64,000 bases of DNA from Adineta vaga (GCA_021613535.1 CP075494.1:10416001-10480000); one strand, 5' to 3'. Positions 1-11,089 are shown, counted from the stretch's first letter. Program-made: numbers and translations. Notes: generated by a model not told the origin, from the sequence alone.

Positions 1-815
1 ACATGAAAAACTTTGATTTGTTTTCTCTTGTATTATATTACCTTTATCGAATACATCACTAGGTGTTTCGTACTATAAATTCTATTATCTTTTCGTTCAT
101 AGAGAAAAAAAAGGGATTATATTATACAATACATTTGTTTATGCATGAATAATCTCGAAACGAAATGATGTCAAAATATATTTTGTATTTCTTTACACTG
201 AAAAAATTCAAATTAACATCTGATACAATCCATTAATATCAGGCATTTTCACTGAGGTTTCTATGTGTCAATCATCATGCTATATGAAACAAAATGTGTA
301 GGCGATCATTTACTATACGTCAGTTAGAATGTAAATTTTTCTTTTTCTTTCTTCTTCGTCGTTACTTTTTTTTTTCCTTCAAGCATGAAAAAAGAATGAG
401 CGTACATGCATGTTTTTTCTTTCTTTTTTTCATATTTAGCTTATCAAAAGCTTTTCTTCTTCGTCTATTTTTCTCGTTCGAATGCAAACATCTGCCTATT
501 TCTTTTGAATCCAAGAAGAAGAAAAAAATCAAATTAGAGAGAATATTTAGTATCCCACTTTCCTTGTTTCTCGCGGTCGTTCTCTATTTTTCTTCCTCAT
601 ACCGGTGATGCTTTGAAAGAGAGAAGAAAAAGTGAGAGAGATAAAAGTTTCTAACATCACTGGAGCTGAACACATCATTTGCGTCGATAGACAAAGAACG
701 AGTATATTTTTCCTTCAGATAGATTACTTTCTTCTCGAACATTACAATGGCGAAACTAGTTTAATTCTTTTTTTTGATATATTTTGAATAAAACGCCAAA
801 GAAAATTACTGAACA
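1..815. other. Upstream region without a supported gene
   Basis: A+T-rich and pyrimidine-rich DNA. The open frame at 294-608 (+) is made of Phe, Leu, Ser and Lys codons from T-rich low-complexity sequence and has no protein-like pattern. The last part presumably holds the promoter and 5' leader of the TNFAIP8-like gene that starts at 816, but I see no clear promoter motif. Confidence 0.5.
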
Positions 816-1801
816 ATGTCATCGAAATCAGATCATAAACAAGAACTCTCTCTAACAGCATCAGTTTCACAACAAATGGCTCGACAATTAGAAGCAGCTG
901 CCGAATGTAAGTACTCAAATTTCATTGATCAGCACGGACAAATTAGCAATATGAGATTATCTTTTGAAATATGCACTAAAAATCCATGTTATTAGTTATT
1001 TGGAAATTCTGTCAAAAATAATCATGAATTATATGTTTTTCGAGGTTGAGCTAATAGACTGTTGTTCTGTAATATCTCAATATTGATTCAAGTTTTTTCT
1101 GCTTTTTTTCTCTTGAAGAAACGACAACAGAAGTACTTAATTTTCTTCTTTGTTCTTTGTTTTTAGCTGATGAAGAAGAAATTCCTGTCAATGCTTCTGC
1201 TTTAAGCCTTGGTGTTCGTGCACAAAAGAAACTTCTCAGGTATTTCTTTCGTCTTGTTTCAATTAAGTTTTGACATCGAGTCTATTTTTTGTATAGTAAA
1301 TTATCCTCAAAATCAGTCGCAAAAATCTTCATTGATGAAACAAGTGGTCGAATTTTAGATACTATTCATAAATTAGCTCGAAATTATTCGGGTAAACGTG
1401 ATGCAGATAAATTATTGAAATCGATTATAAAAACTATTGTAAAAATGGGTATTTTATATAAAAATGATTTATTTACTGATCATGAATTGAAATTAATCGA
1501 TGAATTTCGTAATCGTTTTCATTCGTTAGCAAAATCGATTATAACATTATATGAAGTTGATTTTAAATTCGATCGATCCGTTCTTACACGTATGTGTAAA
1601 GAATGTCAAGATTTAACACATAAAATTATCTCAACACATTTAACACCCAAATCACATGCACGCATTGATTTCGTCTATAATTATGTATCAAATTTAGATT
1701 TTCTTGAATTTTCATTCAATCCAAATTCAACAGTCAATCGTGCAATGATTAAAGAAATTGTTGAAGATATGCAGTCATTGATGGATGCTGGTTTTCTTTA
1801 A
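816..1801 (+). CDS. TNFAIP8: TNFAIP8 (TIPE) family protein
   Basis: Three exons: 816-906, 1167-1239 and 1297-1801, joining in phase to a 222-residue protein. The first intron has donor GTAAGT and acceptor TTTTAG; the second is 57 bases. The C-terminal ~170 residues carry the TNFAIP8 pattern: the SKSVAKIFIDE segment, the FRNRFHSLA segment, a basic helix with HLTPKSHARI, and the terminal Glu- and Met-rich helix. TNFAIP8/TIPE proteins are cytosolic all-helical proteins that bind phosphoinositide lipids in a hydrophobic cavity and act in cell survival and immune homeostasis. The N-terminal ~50 residues are acidic and polar and not conserved. The 3' end is tail-to-tail with the EF-hand gene, only 119 bases away. 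Family assignment is firm; which vertebrate paralogue it matches cannot be told. Confidence 0.93.
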
Positions 1802-1892
1802 GTTTTCAAACAATGTTTATCAGACAATGACTATTCTTTGTATTTATCACAAATGCTTTACTTTTTCGTTTTCATTTTTTATTTTGAAAAAT

Positions 1893-1898
1893 AATAAA
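1893..1898 (+). terminator. Poly(A) signal AATAAA of the TNFAIP8-like gene
   Basis: AATAAA lies 92 bases after the stop codon at 1801 and just before the start of the convergent EF-hand gene's 3' end at 1921. The two transcripts therefore probably end within each other's last hundred bases. Confidence 0.55.
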
Positions 1899-1920
1899 AC
1901 ATATACATATAAATATATTA

Positions 1921-2459
1921 CTATCTGACCGAAGACGATGATGTTGATGATGATAGACGTTTAAGAATACTTGCTAATGCAATTAAATCACGAAAATCTA
2001 ATTGACCATTGTGATTTGTATCCACAATATCAAAAATAGCACGCGCTAAATGTTTACTAACAAAACCTAAACCCATTTCTTTAAGTAGAATTTCAACATC
2101 TTCAACTGTGATTTTTCCATCACCATTTTTATCCATTGATTTACACTAAAACAAAATCATACATAATGAATTGATTCTTAAATAGACGTGTCTATTTCAC
2201 ATACCATTTTATATAGTTGTTTAACATTACCAACACCACTTTTTCCGTCACTTTGTTTGTTGAAAAATCCACCTAATCGATTAGATGATCCTTCAGAAGA
2301 GTTTTTCATCATAGGTTTAGATTGTTCAGAAATATCGAAATCTTCTTGACGAACTTCATCGACATACGATCGAACATCATTAATTCCAGCATTGCGAAAC
2401 ATTTGTGCAAGTGTGCCATTTTGAACATCATTTGGACTGAAATTTTGTAATTGCTCCAT
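1921..2459 (-). CDS. Two-EF-hand calcium-binding protein
   Basis: Two exons, 2205-2459 and 1921-2145 (minus), joined across a 59-base GT-AG intron (donor GTATGT), give 159 residues. The N-terminal ~80 residues are acidic and polar with no recognised domain. The second exon encodes a pair of EF-hands: loop one is DKNGDGKITVED and loop two DTNHNGQLDFRD, each followed by a helix, with a Ser-rich tail (SSSTSSSS). Ligand positions 1, 3, 5 and 9 are sensible in both loops. Position 12, normally the bidentate Glu, is Asp in both, which usually weakens calcium binding and favours magnesium. The start chosen is the ATG at 2459; the sequence just before it ends in a possible splice acceptor (CTAACAG), so an upstream leader exon or trans-splice site is possible. 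Function beyond ion binding is unknown. Confidence 0.85.
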
Positions 2460-2952
2460 TGAATCTGTTAGATATTTGAATGTATAACACACGTGAATCT
2501 ACTTCAATTCGTGTTATATATCCGAAGAAAGAAAGAAAGAAAAAGGAGCGGAGGTGTATTCAACTGATAGACAGACGTATGACAGGATTTTATTCATTTG
2601 AAATGACGTCATTGACAGAAAGAATAAATATACGATAACGTCATAGGATTGGTAATCTTAAGATTTTGTTCTTGACAATAATGATTCAACTTAGATATTA
2701 AATAAGATTTATATTTAATGATATGTTGTACAAGAGGATTCTAGTTAGAGATTGAATAAGAAAGTAGCAAATACAGGTGTAATACGATGAAAATGATCAA
2801 AAGAATGAATGCTTGAAGTTGTGTTTTTTGACAAATATATTCTTGATTATCAACATTAACAATAGGAAGAGTTTATAAAAGGTTCTCTGCTTTTTGTCTG
2901 GTGAAAGAGATAAGAGTATAAAAGACAAGAAAAAAAGATAACTTCGACATCG
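2460..2952. other. Intergenic region
   Basis: A+T-rich DNA between the 5' end of the EF-hand gene and the ADP-ribosyltransferase pseudogene. It contains a short run of GAAA units near 2525-2540. No gene or clear promoter element is visible. Confidence 0.5.
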
Positions 2953-4757
2953 ATGGAAAGTAGTCTATCTCTTTGCTTCGAAAAACCCAATGAAGTAGAG
3001 ACAATTTTGAAAAGAATAGATGAACATCGACAAATTAAGACAGAACAGTTTTAAAATGTCTATCTAATTTGGCTGGATAGTAACATAGACAACAGTCGTG
3101 TAGAGTGTCAAAGTTCACTTAATCAATTAAGATATTTTGTAAATGACGTAAAGACATACACGAATGGTGATCAATGTATTAAATTCATTCAAAGTATCAA
3201 GGATCGTAAAACTTGTATGATTATTTCAGGATCACTTGGTCAGGATATTGTACCTCGCGTACATCCTATGTTTGAGGTCGACTCTATTCTCATCTTTTGT
3301 GGTAATAGGAAACGTGATGAGGAAGGTATTAAACAATGGCCAAAAATAAAGGGAATCTTTACAGACATTACTTCCGTTTGTGAAGCCCTCGCACAAGCCA
3401 TACAACAGTGTGAACGCAATGTTCTGTTAATGAGCTTTGCGACATCCAGCAAGAATATGAATCAATTAGATTTATCATTTATGTATACACAATTATTTAA
3501 AGAGATATTATTAACAATTTAATTTGAAAAAGAACAAATTCAATATTTCATTGATTCTTGTCATACTGCATTTAATGATAGTATAAAAGAATTGGAGAAC
3601 ATCAATATTACAACCATACACCTATCTGGTGGTACACGTATAGTTGTTTTCTCAGTTCCATGCTGAACCATGGCTTACGAACGATGGATGGGAATATTAT
3701 CACACAAATGGGTTTCTTTATTAGCGATCTTCATCGACAAATTGAACAATTACACAAGAAACAATATGCTGATCAATCATCAACTGAAAGCTTCATAGTT
3801 TATCGTGGACAAGGTGTATCAAAAACAGAATTTGACCAATTGAAGAAAACAAAAGGTAGATTGATGTCATTTAATAACTTCTTGCTAACTACAAAGACAT
3901 GTGAAGTTTCATTTCAATTTGCTAAAGAAGTAACAATGAATCCCGATCTAGTAGAAGTTCTTCTAGTAATGACAATTGATCTTGCTGAAACAACGATACC
4001 TTTTGCTTCTATTCGGAATATTACTTATAGTCAAAATGAAGATAATGTTCTTTTTTTCATGCATAGTGTATTTCGTATTCATGATATTAAATCAATAGAT
4101 AAAATCAATCGAATTTACGAAGTAAACTTGACAATAACTACTGATCGTCATCGAGAAGAGAGTCTTCGAGATGCAGATAGATGGGCTAATCTAGCTTTAG
4201 TATTGGACAAAATAGGTCAATATAACAATCCCTTACAGATTTATGCAATGTTACTTCGTCAGACAAATGATGAGAAGAAAAAAGCACAAATCTATAATCA
4301 ACTTGGTCGTATCAAAAGTGAGCAACGAGAATATCAAGAAGCCATTCTATCACACGAAAAAGAACTTGTTATCAATGAAAATCTTCTTCCTCCCAATTAT
4401 TATCATCTCGCTGCCGTTTATCAAGATATTTCACTTCCTCGCTCTCATCCTAGTATAGCTTCATCCTACAACAATATTGGTAAGATTTACAATCAAATGA
4501 AGTATTTCGTCAAAGCTCTTTCTTATTTTGAAAAAGCTCTTATCATTTGGTGACTCTCATATCCACCTAATCATCCTCGTCTAGCTATGATTCATCACGA
4601 AATGTTAGATGATCATTCCAACGCTCGTCTATCTTTTGAGAATGCTGTTCAAATTGCGCAGAAATCATTATCATCAAATGATCCTACTCTTGAAATTTAC
4701 AAAAATAAACTATCAAATATCAGTTCCATTAATCAGCTAAGTAGAAATATATGTTGA
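2953..4757 (+). pseudogene. Decayed ADP-ribosyltransferase/TPR gene
   Basis: A single-exon reading frame related to the intact gene at 19760-21724, interrupted several times. From an ATG at 2953 the frame meets TAA at 3052-3054, continues to TAA at 3520-3522, then shifts frame near 3600. It resumes with the conserved HTPIWWYTY segment at about 3615, runs to TGA at 4551-4553, and ends at TGA 4755-4757. Recognisable parts in order: an alternating beta/alpha N-terminal domain with FCGN and KGIFTD motifs; an ADP-ribosyltransferase domain with YRGQ at about 3805 and the Ser motif SFNNFLL; TPR units from about 4190, including NNIGKIYNQMKYFVKAL. The catalytic Glu-x-Glu of the family reads Glu-Asp-Asn here (about 4041-4049), so the catalytic Glu is lost. 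Unlike an intron, the stops are scattered inside conserved sequence with no splice sites around them. Sequencing error is the main alternative for some breaks. Confidence 0.85.
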
Positions 4758-4803
4758 TTTTGTAATCTATAAGATTTATTAAAATAATTTTCAATTGAAA
4801 TTC

Positions 4804-4809
4804 TTTATT
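4804..4809 (-). terminator. Poly(A) signal of the 4835-5635 gene
   Basis: TTTATT on the plus strand (AATAAA on the minus strand), 26 bases beyond the stop codon at 4835-4837, in the narrow gap between the pseudogene and this convergent gene. Confidence 0.5.
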
Positions 4810-4834
4810 TAAAAATAAAAGTGCGAAGAAATTT

Positions 4835-5635
4835 TTATCGAACAGCACGTGTTCGTAATAAAATTGGCATAAAATTTTTTTCTTCAACTCGATGTAAATG
4901 CATTCGGTTATTAATTAATTCTGGACTTGGTCGTGCATGACGAATTTGTTGAATACTTGGAAAATAACTTTTTGTTATTTGTTCAATTCTTTCATGTAAT
5001 CGTTCATGAATTGATGCAGTTGATTCTTGAGAAAGATTATCGAATGACGTTGCTGCTGATATTTTCAGGTTTGTATCGATCGAATTTAAAGAACGTTTGG
5101 ACGATCCTCGTGTATGTAATGTTTTTGTTGCTGTCAGTTGAGGATGATGATTATTTTGCCACATAGTATTATTTTTTGATTTATATTTATTTTGATCATC
5201 AAACGATGCAAATGAATCGTAGAGAAATCGATCTCCTGCTGATGAATGAGATTGATCACCGTCATCTTTTATAGTCTTGGATTTGTTCGATTTATTCATT
5301 GTTGTTGGAAGAGATTTTAATATTCGATGATGATACCTCAAATTTCTCGATGGATTTGAAACAGTTTCAGTTATAGTTGAAATTGTTTCTACTGTCATTG
5401 TGTTCGTGTCAACAAATAGATTAACCAATGGAGGACCAAGAAGATGTTTAAAACGAACTGGAGAACGAGGTTTTATTGTTTGATTCAAAGTTTGTGATGG
5501 AGGATGAAATCGTGTACGTGAACTTTTTGATGAAGGTATTGTACAAAAGATTTCATAAGTATCAGCTGAAACAATTGGTAAAGATAGATCAATATGATGA
5601 ATAGCTCGACCTGGATGATTTTCTTTCTTGGTCAT
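4835..5635 (-). CDS. Hypothetical protein, disordered, basic
   Basis: Uninterrupted 266-codon frame from an ATG at 5635 to TAA at 4835-4837. I do not recognise a family. The protein is rich in Ser, Thr, Asn, Arg and His, with no signal peptide and no membrane segment. One stretch near the C-terminus looks helical and structured (residues ~205-235, SIHERLHERIEQITKSYF). The remainder looks disordered. It is probably a real gene because the frame is long for such A+T-rich DNA, starts with ATG and is followed by a poly(A) signal. A cytoskeletal or signalling adaptor would fit the composition, but nothing in the sequence shows it. Confidence 0.6.
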   Translation of the reverse strand: MTKKENHPGRAIHHIDLSLPIVSADTYEIFCTIPSSKSSRTRFHPPSQTLNQTIKPRSPVRFKHLLGPPLVNLFVDTNTMTVETISTITETVSNPSRNLRYHHRILKSLPTTMNKSNKSKTIKDDGDQSHSSAGDRFLYDSFASFDDQNKYKSKNNTMWQNNHHPQLTATKTLHTRGSSKRSLNSIDTNLKISAATSFDNLSQESTASIHERLHERIEQITKSYFPSIQQIRHARPSPELINNRMHLHRVEEKNFMPILLRTRAVR

Positions 5636-6730
5636 TTTGATAATCTAACAAAATATGTTGAATACATACGAATATATTTCATATTCAATTAATGCAAAGA
5701 AAAGAAAAGAAAAGAAAAAGACGTAAATCTAATCTTTTTTTTTCATTATGAAACCTTTTCATTTCATTGTTTGATCTATCGAATATTTGTCTAGAAATTA
5801 GATTTCGATATTATATAAATGAACACAAATTCTAATCCGCCTTGGTAAAATTAATCATAACATTCGTTGTGATTGGAGGACGATATTCACTAGATAATAT
5901 AATTGAAAAATAATCAAATCACAGATCATCAAGCTGAGTAGGATAATATTCAATGAGTGACGTATGATGCGTAGCAAAAGAAAACATTGACGATTGGATC
6001 AGAATCAAACAACAACAAAATAATGTGTAGAGAACATTGAATTTCAGTTTTTTAATCACTTGCAGATTGATGATGACCGTCATTGCTTACAGTTTGCACA
6101 GCATGAAATCGTAACAAGGGGAGGAGAAGACATAATCCAATATTTTCGATATGGGGAGAAAAAGAGACCTAATTATTTGATTTTACAGTAATGCGATACG
6201 AATGAAGAGAAAAAAAATCAGCTGATTTCATCAAGTTTTATTTCTAATAAGTTTATTATAGTTTGTCATCTAAATGATACAAAAGAAATTAATATGGTTA
6301 CTATGTATACAATGCAATTAAACTCTCTTATCTCCCTATGTTGTCTCTCAATCAGACACAAGTTCAATAGAAACTATAGTTCCGAACTACTTTCTATTTA
6401 GGTAACCTTTACATAAAAGAACTGTCATTGTCTGTAAAATCAGGTATTGTCTCTCGCTCTTCTATTTTCATATCGATCTAATGATAACAATCACTGTGAT
6501 ATTACTGGTTGATGTTCATATACACAAATATATATATCAACATACATTGTAAAAACAATCTAGCGTGCTCTCTTCTAACCAATCATTGCTCATCTTGAGA
6601 AAATAATGAGATATCTTCCGTTTTTTTCTTTCAATAGTAATCCACTCATTGGTTCATCTTTCTCCTATATATATATATATATAAACTGTACAGTTAGATC
6701 AAAATTAGTCTTTTCGGAAATAAACGAAGA
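5636..6730. other. Shared upstream region of the hypothetical gene and Barx
   Basis: About 1.1 kb between two divergently transcribed genes, containing a GAAAA-type run near 5700-5720 and an (AT)n tract at 6667-6683, about 50 bases before the Barx start. Developmental regulatory elements are to be expected here, but I cannot identify any. Confidence 0.5.
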
Positions 6731-7377
6731 ATGAGATTTGTTGGTAGACCCTTTTCATTTCTAATTGATGATATTCTTAAATCATCTAATTCACATCATT
6801 GCCATTGTTCACATGTACAAACGGATTCTACATGTGTAAGCTTTATTCATCATAGACGTTGTCGACGAACACGAACAGTTTTTTCCGGTATGTGTTTATT
6901 TTGACAATCTTTTGAAATAGATATGAAGTTCAGCTTTTGCTCTACTAGATGCGCAATTAGTTAATTTGGAAAAACGATTTGAAACACAGAAATATCTTTC
7001 AACATCTGATCGAATTGAACTTGCTAATATGTTACATTTATCACAATTACAAATCAAAACTTGGTACCAAAATCGTCGAATGAAATGGAAAAAACAAGTT
7101 TGTCAAACATTTTTCTATATATCCTTTTCATATTATGGATCCATCTTAGGTTTTACAAGACGGTTATCAAGAAGTACCAACTAAACCCAAAGGTCGTCCA
7201 AAGAAAAATTCGATTCCGTCTTACGCTGAATTACAACGTCTGCAAAATGATAAACAAATTGGTGTATTGACGATTTCATCCTCTGGTACATCCGATGATG
7301 AATATACATCGCAATCAACTCATTGTTCTCATGATAATGATGATGATGATGATGAATTTATCGATATTGAACAATAA
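6731..7377 (+). CDS. barx: Barx-type homeobox transcription factor
   Basis: Three exons, 6731-6887, 6949-7097 and 7150-7377, give 177 residues. Introns are 61 and 52 bases. The homeodomain spans residues 44-103, with Arg at homeodomain position 5 (R48), and WYQNRR in the recognition helix, giving Gln50 (Q93) and Asn51 (N94). Directly after it is the segment [17 protein letters not shown], the diagnostic Barx1/Barx2 C-terminal extension. An N-terminal FLIDDILKS segment resembles the FMIEEIL motif of Barx proteins. The C-terminus is acidic (runs of Asp). Barx proteins bind TAAT-type sites and control differentiation of muscle, cartilage and epithelia in other animals. The protein is shorter than vertebrate Barx (about 250 residues), mostly in the N-terminal region. 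Assignment is firm at family level. Confidence 0.95.
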
Positions 7378-7688
7378 GATTTCTTTTGATTCTTATGTAT
7401 AAAATTCGTGTTTTGCAATAAAAGTCTTGATTGTCTGATAATGCAAAAAAGGTCCATACAAAATTTATTTTAACATTAAATTTTGAGCACAAATTTTCAA
7501 ATCCAAGCTCATACAATATTTCAAAACAGAGAAAAGAAAAGACTGTACAAAGAAAACAGACATTATTATTTTGATATTCAACAAACTATTGCTAAAAAAT
7601 AATTATGATCCTTCAACGATGACTAGACTTCATCAGATCAACATACGAAAGAGTGAAGAAAGGGAGAGAGAGAGAGAGTGGTTTTTCT
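7378..7688. other. Gap between Barx and the ASX-like gene
   Basis: 311 bases holding the 3' untranslated regions of two convergent genes. It contains an AGAGAG run at 7667-7678. No other feature is seen. Confidence 0.5.
7417..7422 (+). terminator. Poly(A) signal AATAAA of Barx
   Basis: AATAAA lies 40 bases after the stop codon, followed about 15 bases later by a TG/T-rich element (TTGATTGTCTG). This is a well-formed 3' end. Confidence 0.65.
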
Positions 7689-9614
7689 TCAACAAGGAGC
7701 CATCACAAGACAATTGCCACATAATTTGGTCTGTCCAATACAATCATCATGACAATAAGCACCGCATTTTTTACATGCGATTAATGGTTTACATTCACAT
7801 GTACATTTATAATTAGCTGTTCGACTGGCTGCTAAAGATGCAGATAATGCATCGAATAATTGTTGTTTTCGTACTGCTGCATCAGTACCATTAGATATTT
7901 GATGTACTTGTTGTAGTTGTTGTTGTTGTTGTTGTTGTTGTTGTTGAACAAATGTGGTCGTTGATGTTGTTGTTGGTACACGAACAGTTGTAGATATTGG
8001 CGTTTGTTGAATAAGATTTCCTATGGGTGTTGTAGTTTCAGATACTGTTGAAGATGAATCACGACGAATGATTTGTTGTAAAAAGACTTGTTGTTGTGGT
8101 GTTAAAGTTGTACTTGTTGCAGGAATTAATTTCGCTGTTTGTTGTTGAGGCATGTTGACAACAAAAGCATTAACACGTGCTTGTAAGGTTTGTTGTTGAG
8201 TTGATGAATCTGTACGAGTGACCAGTAAAGTTGGACGGGATGAATCATAATTACCTGAAAAAATGATGACCATAATTATGTGAATAATTACGAATAACTG
8301 AATTGTAGAGAAAGAAGTGTTGGTCTTTTGACCGTGGGAATGATTTATGAAAGCCTTGCAATCAATAGAGGAGAAAAAATCTCTTTTCTCGTAATATGAG
8401 AGAGTTATGACATCGGTTTCTTCTTCTTTCTTTCTTTTCCTTTTTCTTTTTTTATGTCCTTGCTCGTCTACAATAATAAATCGACATCTCCGCAAGGTTC
8501 CACATGATTCAAACTGCTCGAGTGAAACAGTATATTGTTCTTGAATAGAATACGATGTATATATCGAATACTAAAGCAACAAATCGATCAAATATAGCTT
8601 TTATTCTTACTGGTATCCATCATTTGCTGTTGTTGATTGATTTTTGCTACTTGATTTCTTGCTACAGCTTTTAAGGCAAGTGCTTGAGCATTTTTCGTCG
8701 TTTGAGAAATATTTGTTGTTAACCAACCAGCTGTTGTCGTGCCATCGTGACTGACCTTTTTATTGATTGCTGGTGCAATAGGTGAATAAGATGTTGTTGA
8801 TTGTTGTGGTTTAACTGGTGATGCAAGAACAATATGCATCGGTTCAGAAAATTCCCCATTAGTTTTAATTAAAATTTGTTGTAATGATTCTCCACTAATT
8901 GTTGTTTCTTTTTTCGTTTTTTTAGTTGTTTTAGCTTTCATTATACCACCAGGTTCTTTCTTGATTCTTGGTGATGATCCTTTCTTTTTCGGTGTATCAA
9001 TAGTTGTGAGTGTGTCTGCTTGAGTAGGAATTGTCGAAAGCATCATAGTATTGATGCTGGGTAAGGATGAACTAGCATCCGAAGAGAGAAAGGCAAAAAG
9101 ATCGTCCGACGAACCTAGAAATGAAAGTTTATTCATCGATAATAGACGTTCTTTCTTTCTGTTAATTTATCTCATTCATTTCAAACTGACAGATTTTATT
9201 TATCTTTTTTTGTTATTAAAACAAACGAGAGAAAGAGATTGATCACTTAACTTCCTTCCTTCCGATTTCAATTCATCTACCTGTATGGCTTGAAGTTGAA
9301 TTCATTTGTACATCTTGTTGAATATTTGCTGTGATATTTTCTACGATCATTGTTGTTTGTTGTTCAGGTTGATGAGCTTCACCAACAGATTTTAATTCTT
9401 GTAAAATACTATCAAAATCTAAGTTGATTTGATTATTAGAATTTTGAATTAATATTTGTTGAGATTGAGTATTGGTTTGTGCAATTGTCGTGTTTATTGA
9501 TGAATGATTGATATTTTCTAACATTGAACTTGTGAATGGATCGAATGTTTCCGAAAATTCGTCGAAAAGAAATTGTGTAACCGAATTATTCTGATTATTA
9601 TTATGTGTTGAATT
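7689..9614 (-). CDS. Asx: ASX/ASXL-like protein with C-terminal PHD finger
   Basis: Three exons on the minus strand: 9281-9614 (5' limit uncertain), 8611-9114 and 7689-8254, all joined in phase 1. Using the ATG at 9524 gives 437 residues; the frame stays open back to an acceptor-like TTAG before 9614, so an upstream coding exon is possible. The last ~40 residues are a compact atypical PHD finger, ending CHDDCIG and KLCGNCLV, matching the C-terminus of Additional sex combs proteins, which are partners of the BAP1/Calypso H2A deubiquitinase and chromatin regulators. Before it lie a 10-residue Gln run (about 7917-7946) and Ser/Thr/Gln-rich sequence with a Lys-rich segment ([10 protein letters not shown]) that may act as a nuclear signal. 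The HARE-HTH and DEUBAD domains expected at the N-terminus of ASX are not visible in these exons; the gene at 11090-11594 may supply more N-terminal sequence. Confidence 0.75.
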
Positions 9615-10018
9615 CTAAGAGAAAAATGAAGCAAATAATGAACGTTAGATCGAAATCAATATATTGTCGTTTCTTCTTCTTCTTCTTCTTGAATGTGTTT
9701 AATAAAAAAGAAAGAACAGGCACATCGATGATCGATCATCAATTTCTTCTTTTTCTTCGTTCTTATGAGTTCATTCGAATTACATTCAGTTCTATTCTCA
9801 GTTTTTTTTCTGTTCTTCTTCGCCTTTTTCTTCTTCTTTCTCGCCCCATCTTCTTTTCTCATTATCAGAAGAACACACACACATATACATACCACGGTCC
9901 GTCGTCGCTTTTTTTTTGTTGCGACGATTATACACAGTTTAACATATATCTAGATCGCCGGTGTCGAAGAAAGAATCAATACTGTACACTGACGATGATG
10001 AATGAAGTTCAATGCTCG

Positions 10019-10065
<47 letters not shown>

Positions 10066-11089
10066 AACTAGCATTTCAAGCAAAAGAATAACACATGGTG
10101 GAAGAAAAGATTTGATGAATGTATGTATGTATGTATATAGATATATATTATTTGAACTGGTAGTGTTTAGAATAACAACAACAGGAGTATTACGATGCCG
10201 ACGACGACGATGTGTCTTGAAATTGGAGACAAAAGAAGAATTGCTTATATATATTTTTTTTTCTTCTTTTTTTTCTGAGCTCTAATACTGGTACTGCTTG
10301 TCGATGCAACAGCAGTCATTCTTTTCTGTTTTTTTTCTCTTTAAAAAAATGCGCGCATGTGAGTGATTTCTTTTCTGTCTCTTTCATTCTCGGCTCTCGA
10401 ACAGGCACATACTATGATTATTATCCTCATCATCGATGTATTTTGACTTGTCGCTTTGGCGTGTGTAAAATGTAGAACAGCTTTTTTGTTATAAATGGTC
10501 GTCGTGGAACGCTGAAGAGTGAGAGAGAGCGACTAACATAACCGATCACATTCTTTTTTGCCGTGTAAGGAATAAAGCAAAAATCCCGACAATGATAAAA
10601 GCAAATGCGTAAGTAACCGTCAAATTAAAACAGAATTTTGCTGAATAGTTTGTCAGTAGAGTGAAGACAAGAAAAGCAAAAGAAGCAGTATTATTAATAT
10701 ACCGCATGGTCGAATATGATAACGCAAAAAATACGAGACTATTTGTAAACTTATTGATAAGAAAAATCTTTTTGAAACATACCAATAGAAGAGAATCAGT
10801 TGACGATGAATTGCTGAATAATGATGAAGGTAAGATTGAATTAACATGTTCCGTAAGTGTTGGATTTTGTACCAGAGTTGAAGATCTAAGAGAAAAGATG
10901 TTAGCTGTAGCGTTTTAGATATTTCGATATAAGTTTTTCTCGTTAGTTCACTCTAATTTGATGTTCATCTACACTCAAATAAGAAAAAGTAAATTTCGAA
11001 AGATAACAACGCTAATTCGTCAACATATATATTCATAGAAATAGCATCACATTGTTCTTGACAATGAGACATCGATTCGCTTTATGATC
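9615..11089. other. Low-complexity spacer or long intron
   Basis: Pyrimidine-rich DNA on the plus strand with a 20-unit (TC)n array, runs of CTT, and (ACAC)n near 9873. Long open frames on both strands here (9605-10285 +, 10546-10785 -) reflect base bias and have no domain pattern. It separates the ASX-like exons from the 11 kb exons and may be an intron of one gene or a promoter between two. Confidence 0.45.
10023..10062. repeat. (TC)20 microsatellite
   Basis: Twenty perfect TC units (GA on the minus strand), immediately upstream of the ASX-like exons in their orientation. GAGA-type arrays often sit in promoters, but no function can be assigned. Confidence 0.95.

Noticed and set aside
294-608. 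104-codon open frame (+)
   Set aside because: It is a T-rich low-complexity product (runs of Phe, Leu, Lys) with no domain and no conserved pattern.
3217-3522. Short intact gene inside the ADP-ribosyltransferase relic
   Set aside because: Sequence similarity to the family continues on both sides of its ends through stop codons, so it is a fragment of the pseudogene and not a separate gene.
9605-10285. 226-codon open frame (+) opposite the ASX-like exons
   Set aside because: It spans a (TC)20 array and CTT runs, encodes repetitive Phe/Leu/Ser, and overlaps the well-supported minus-strand exon at 9281-9614.
10546-10785. Hydrophobic minus-strand frame that could be a membrane protein
   Set aside because: A+T-rich DNA readily gives hydrophobic codons; an equally long plus-strand frame overlaps it, and neither has splice or family support.
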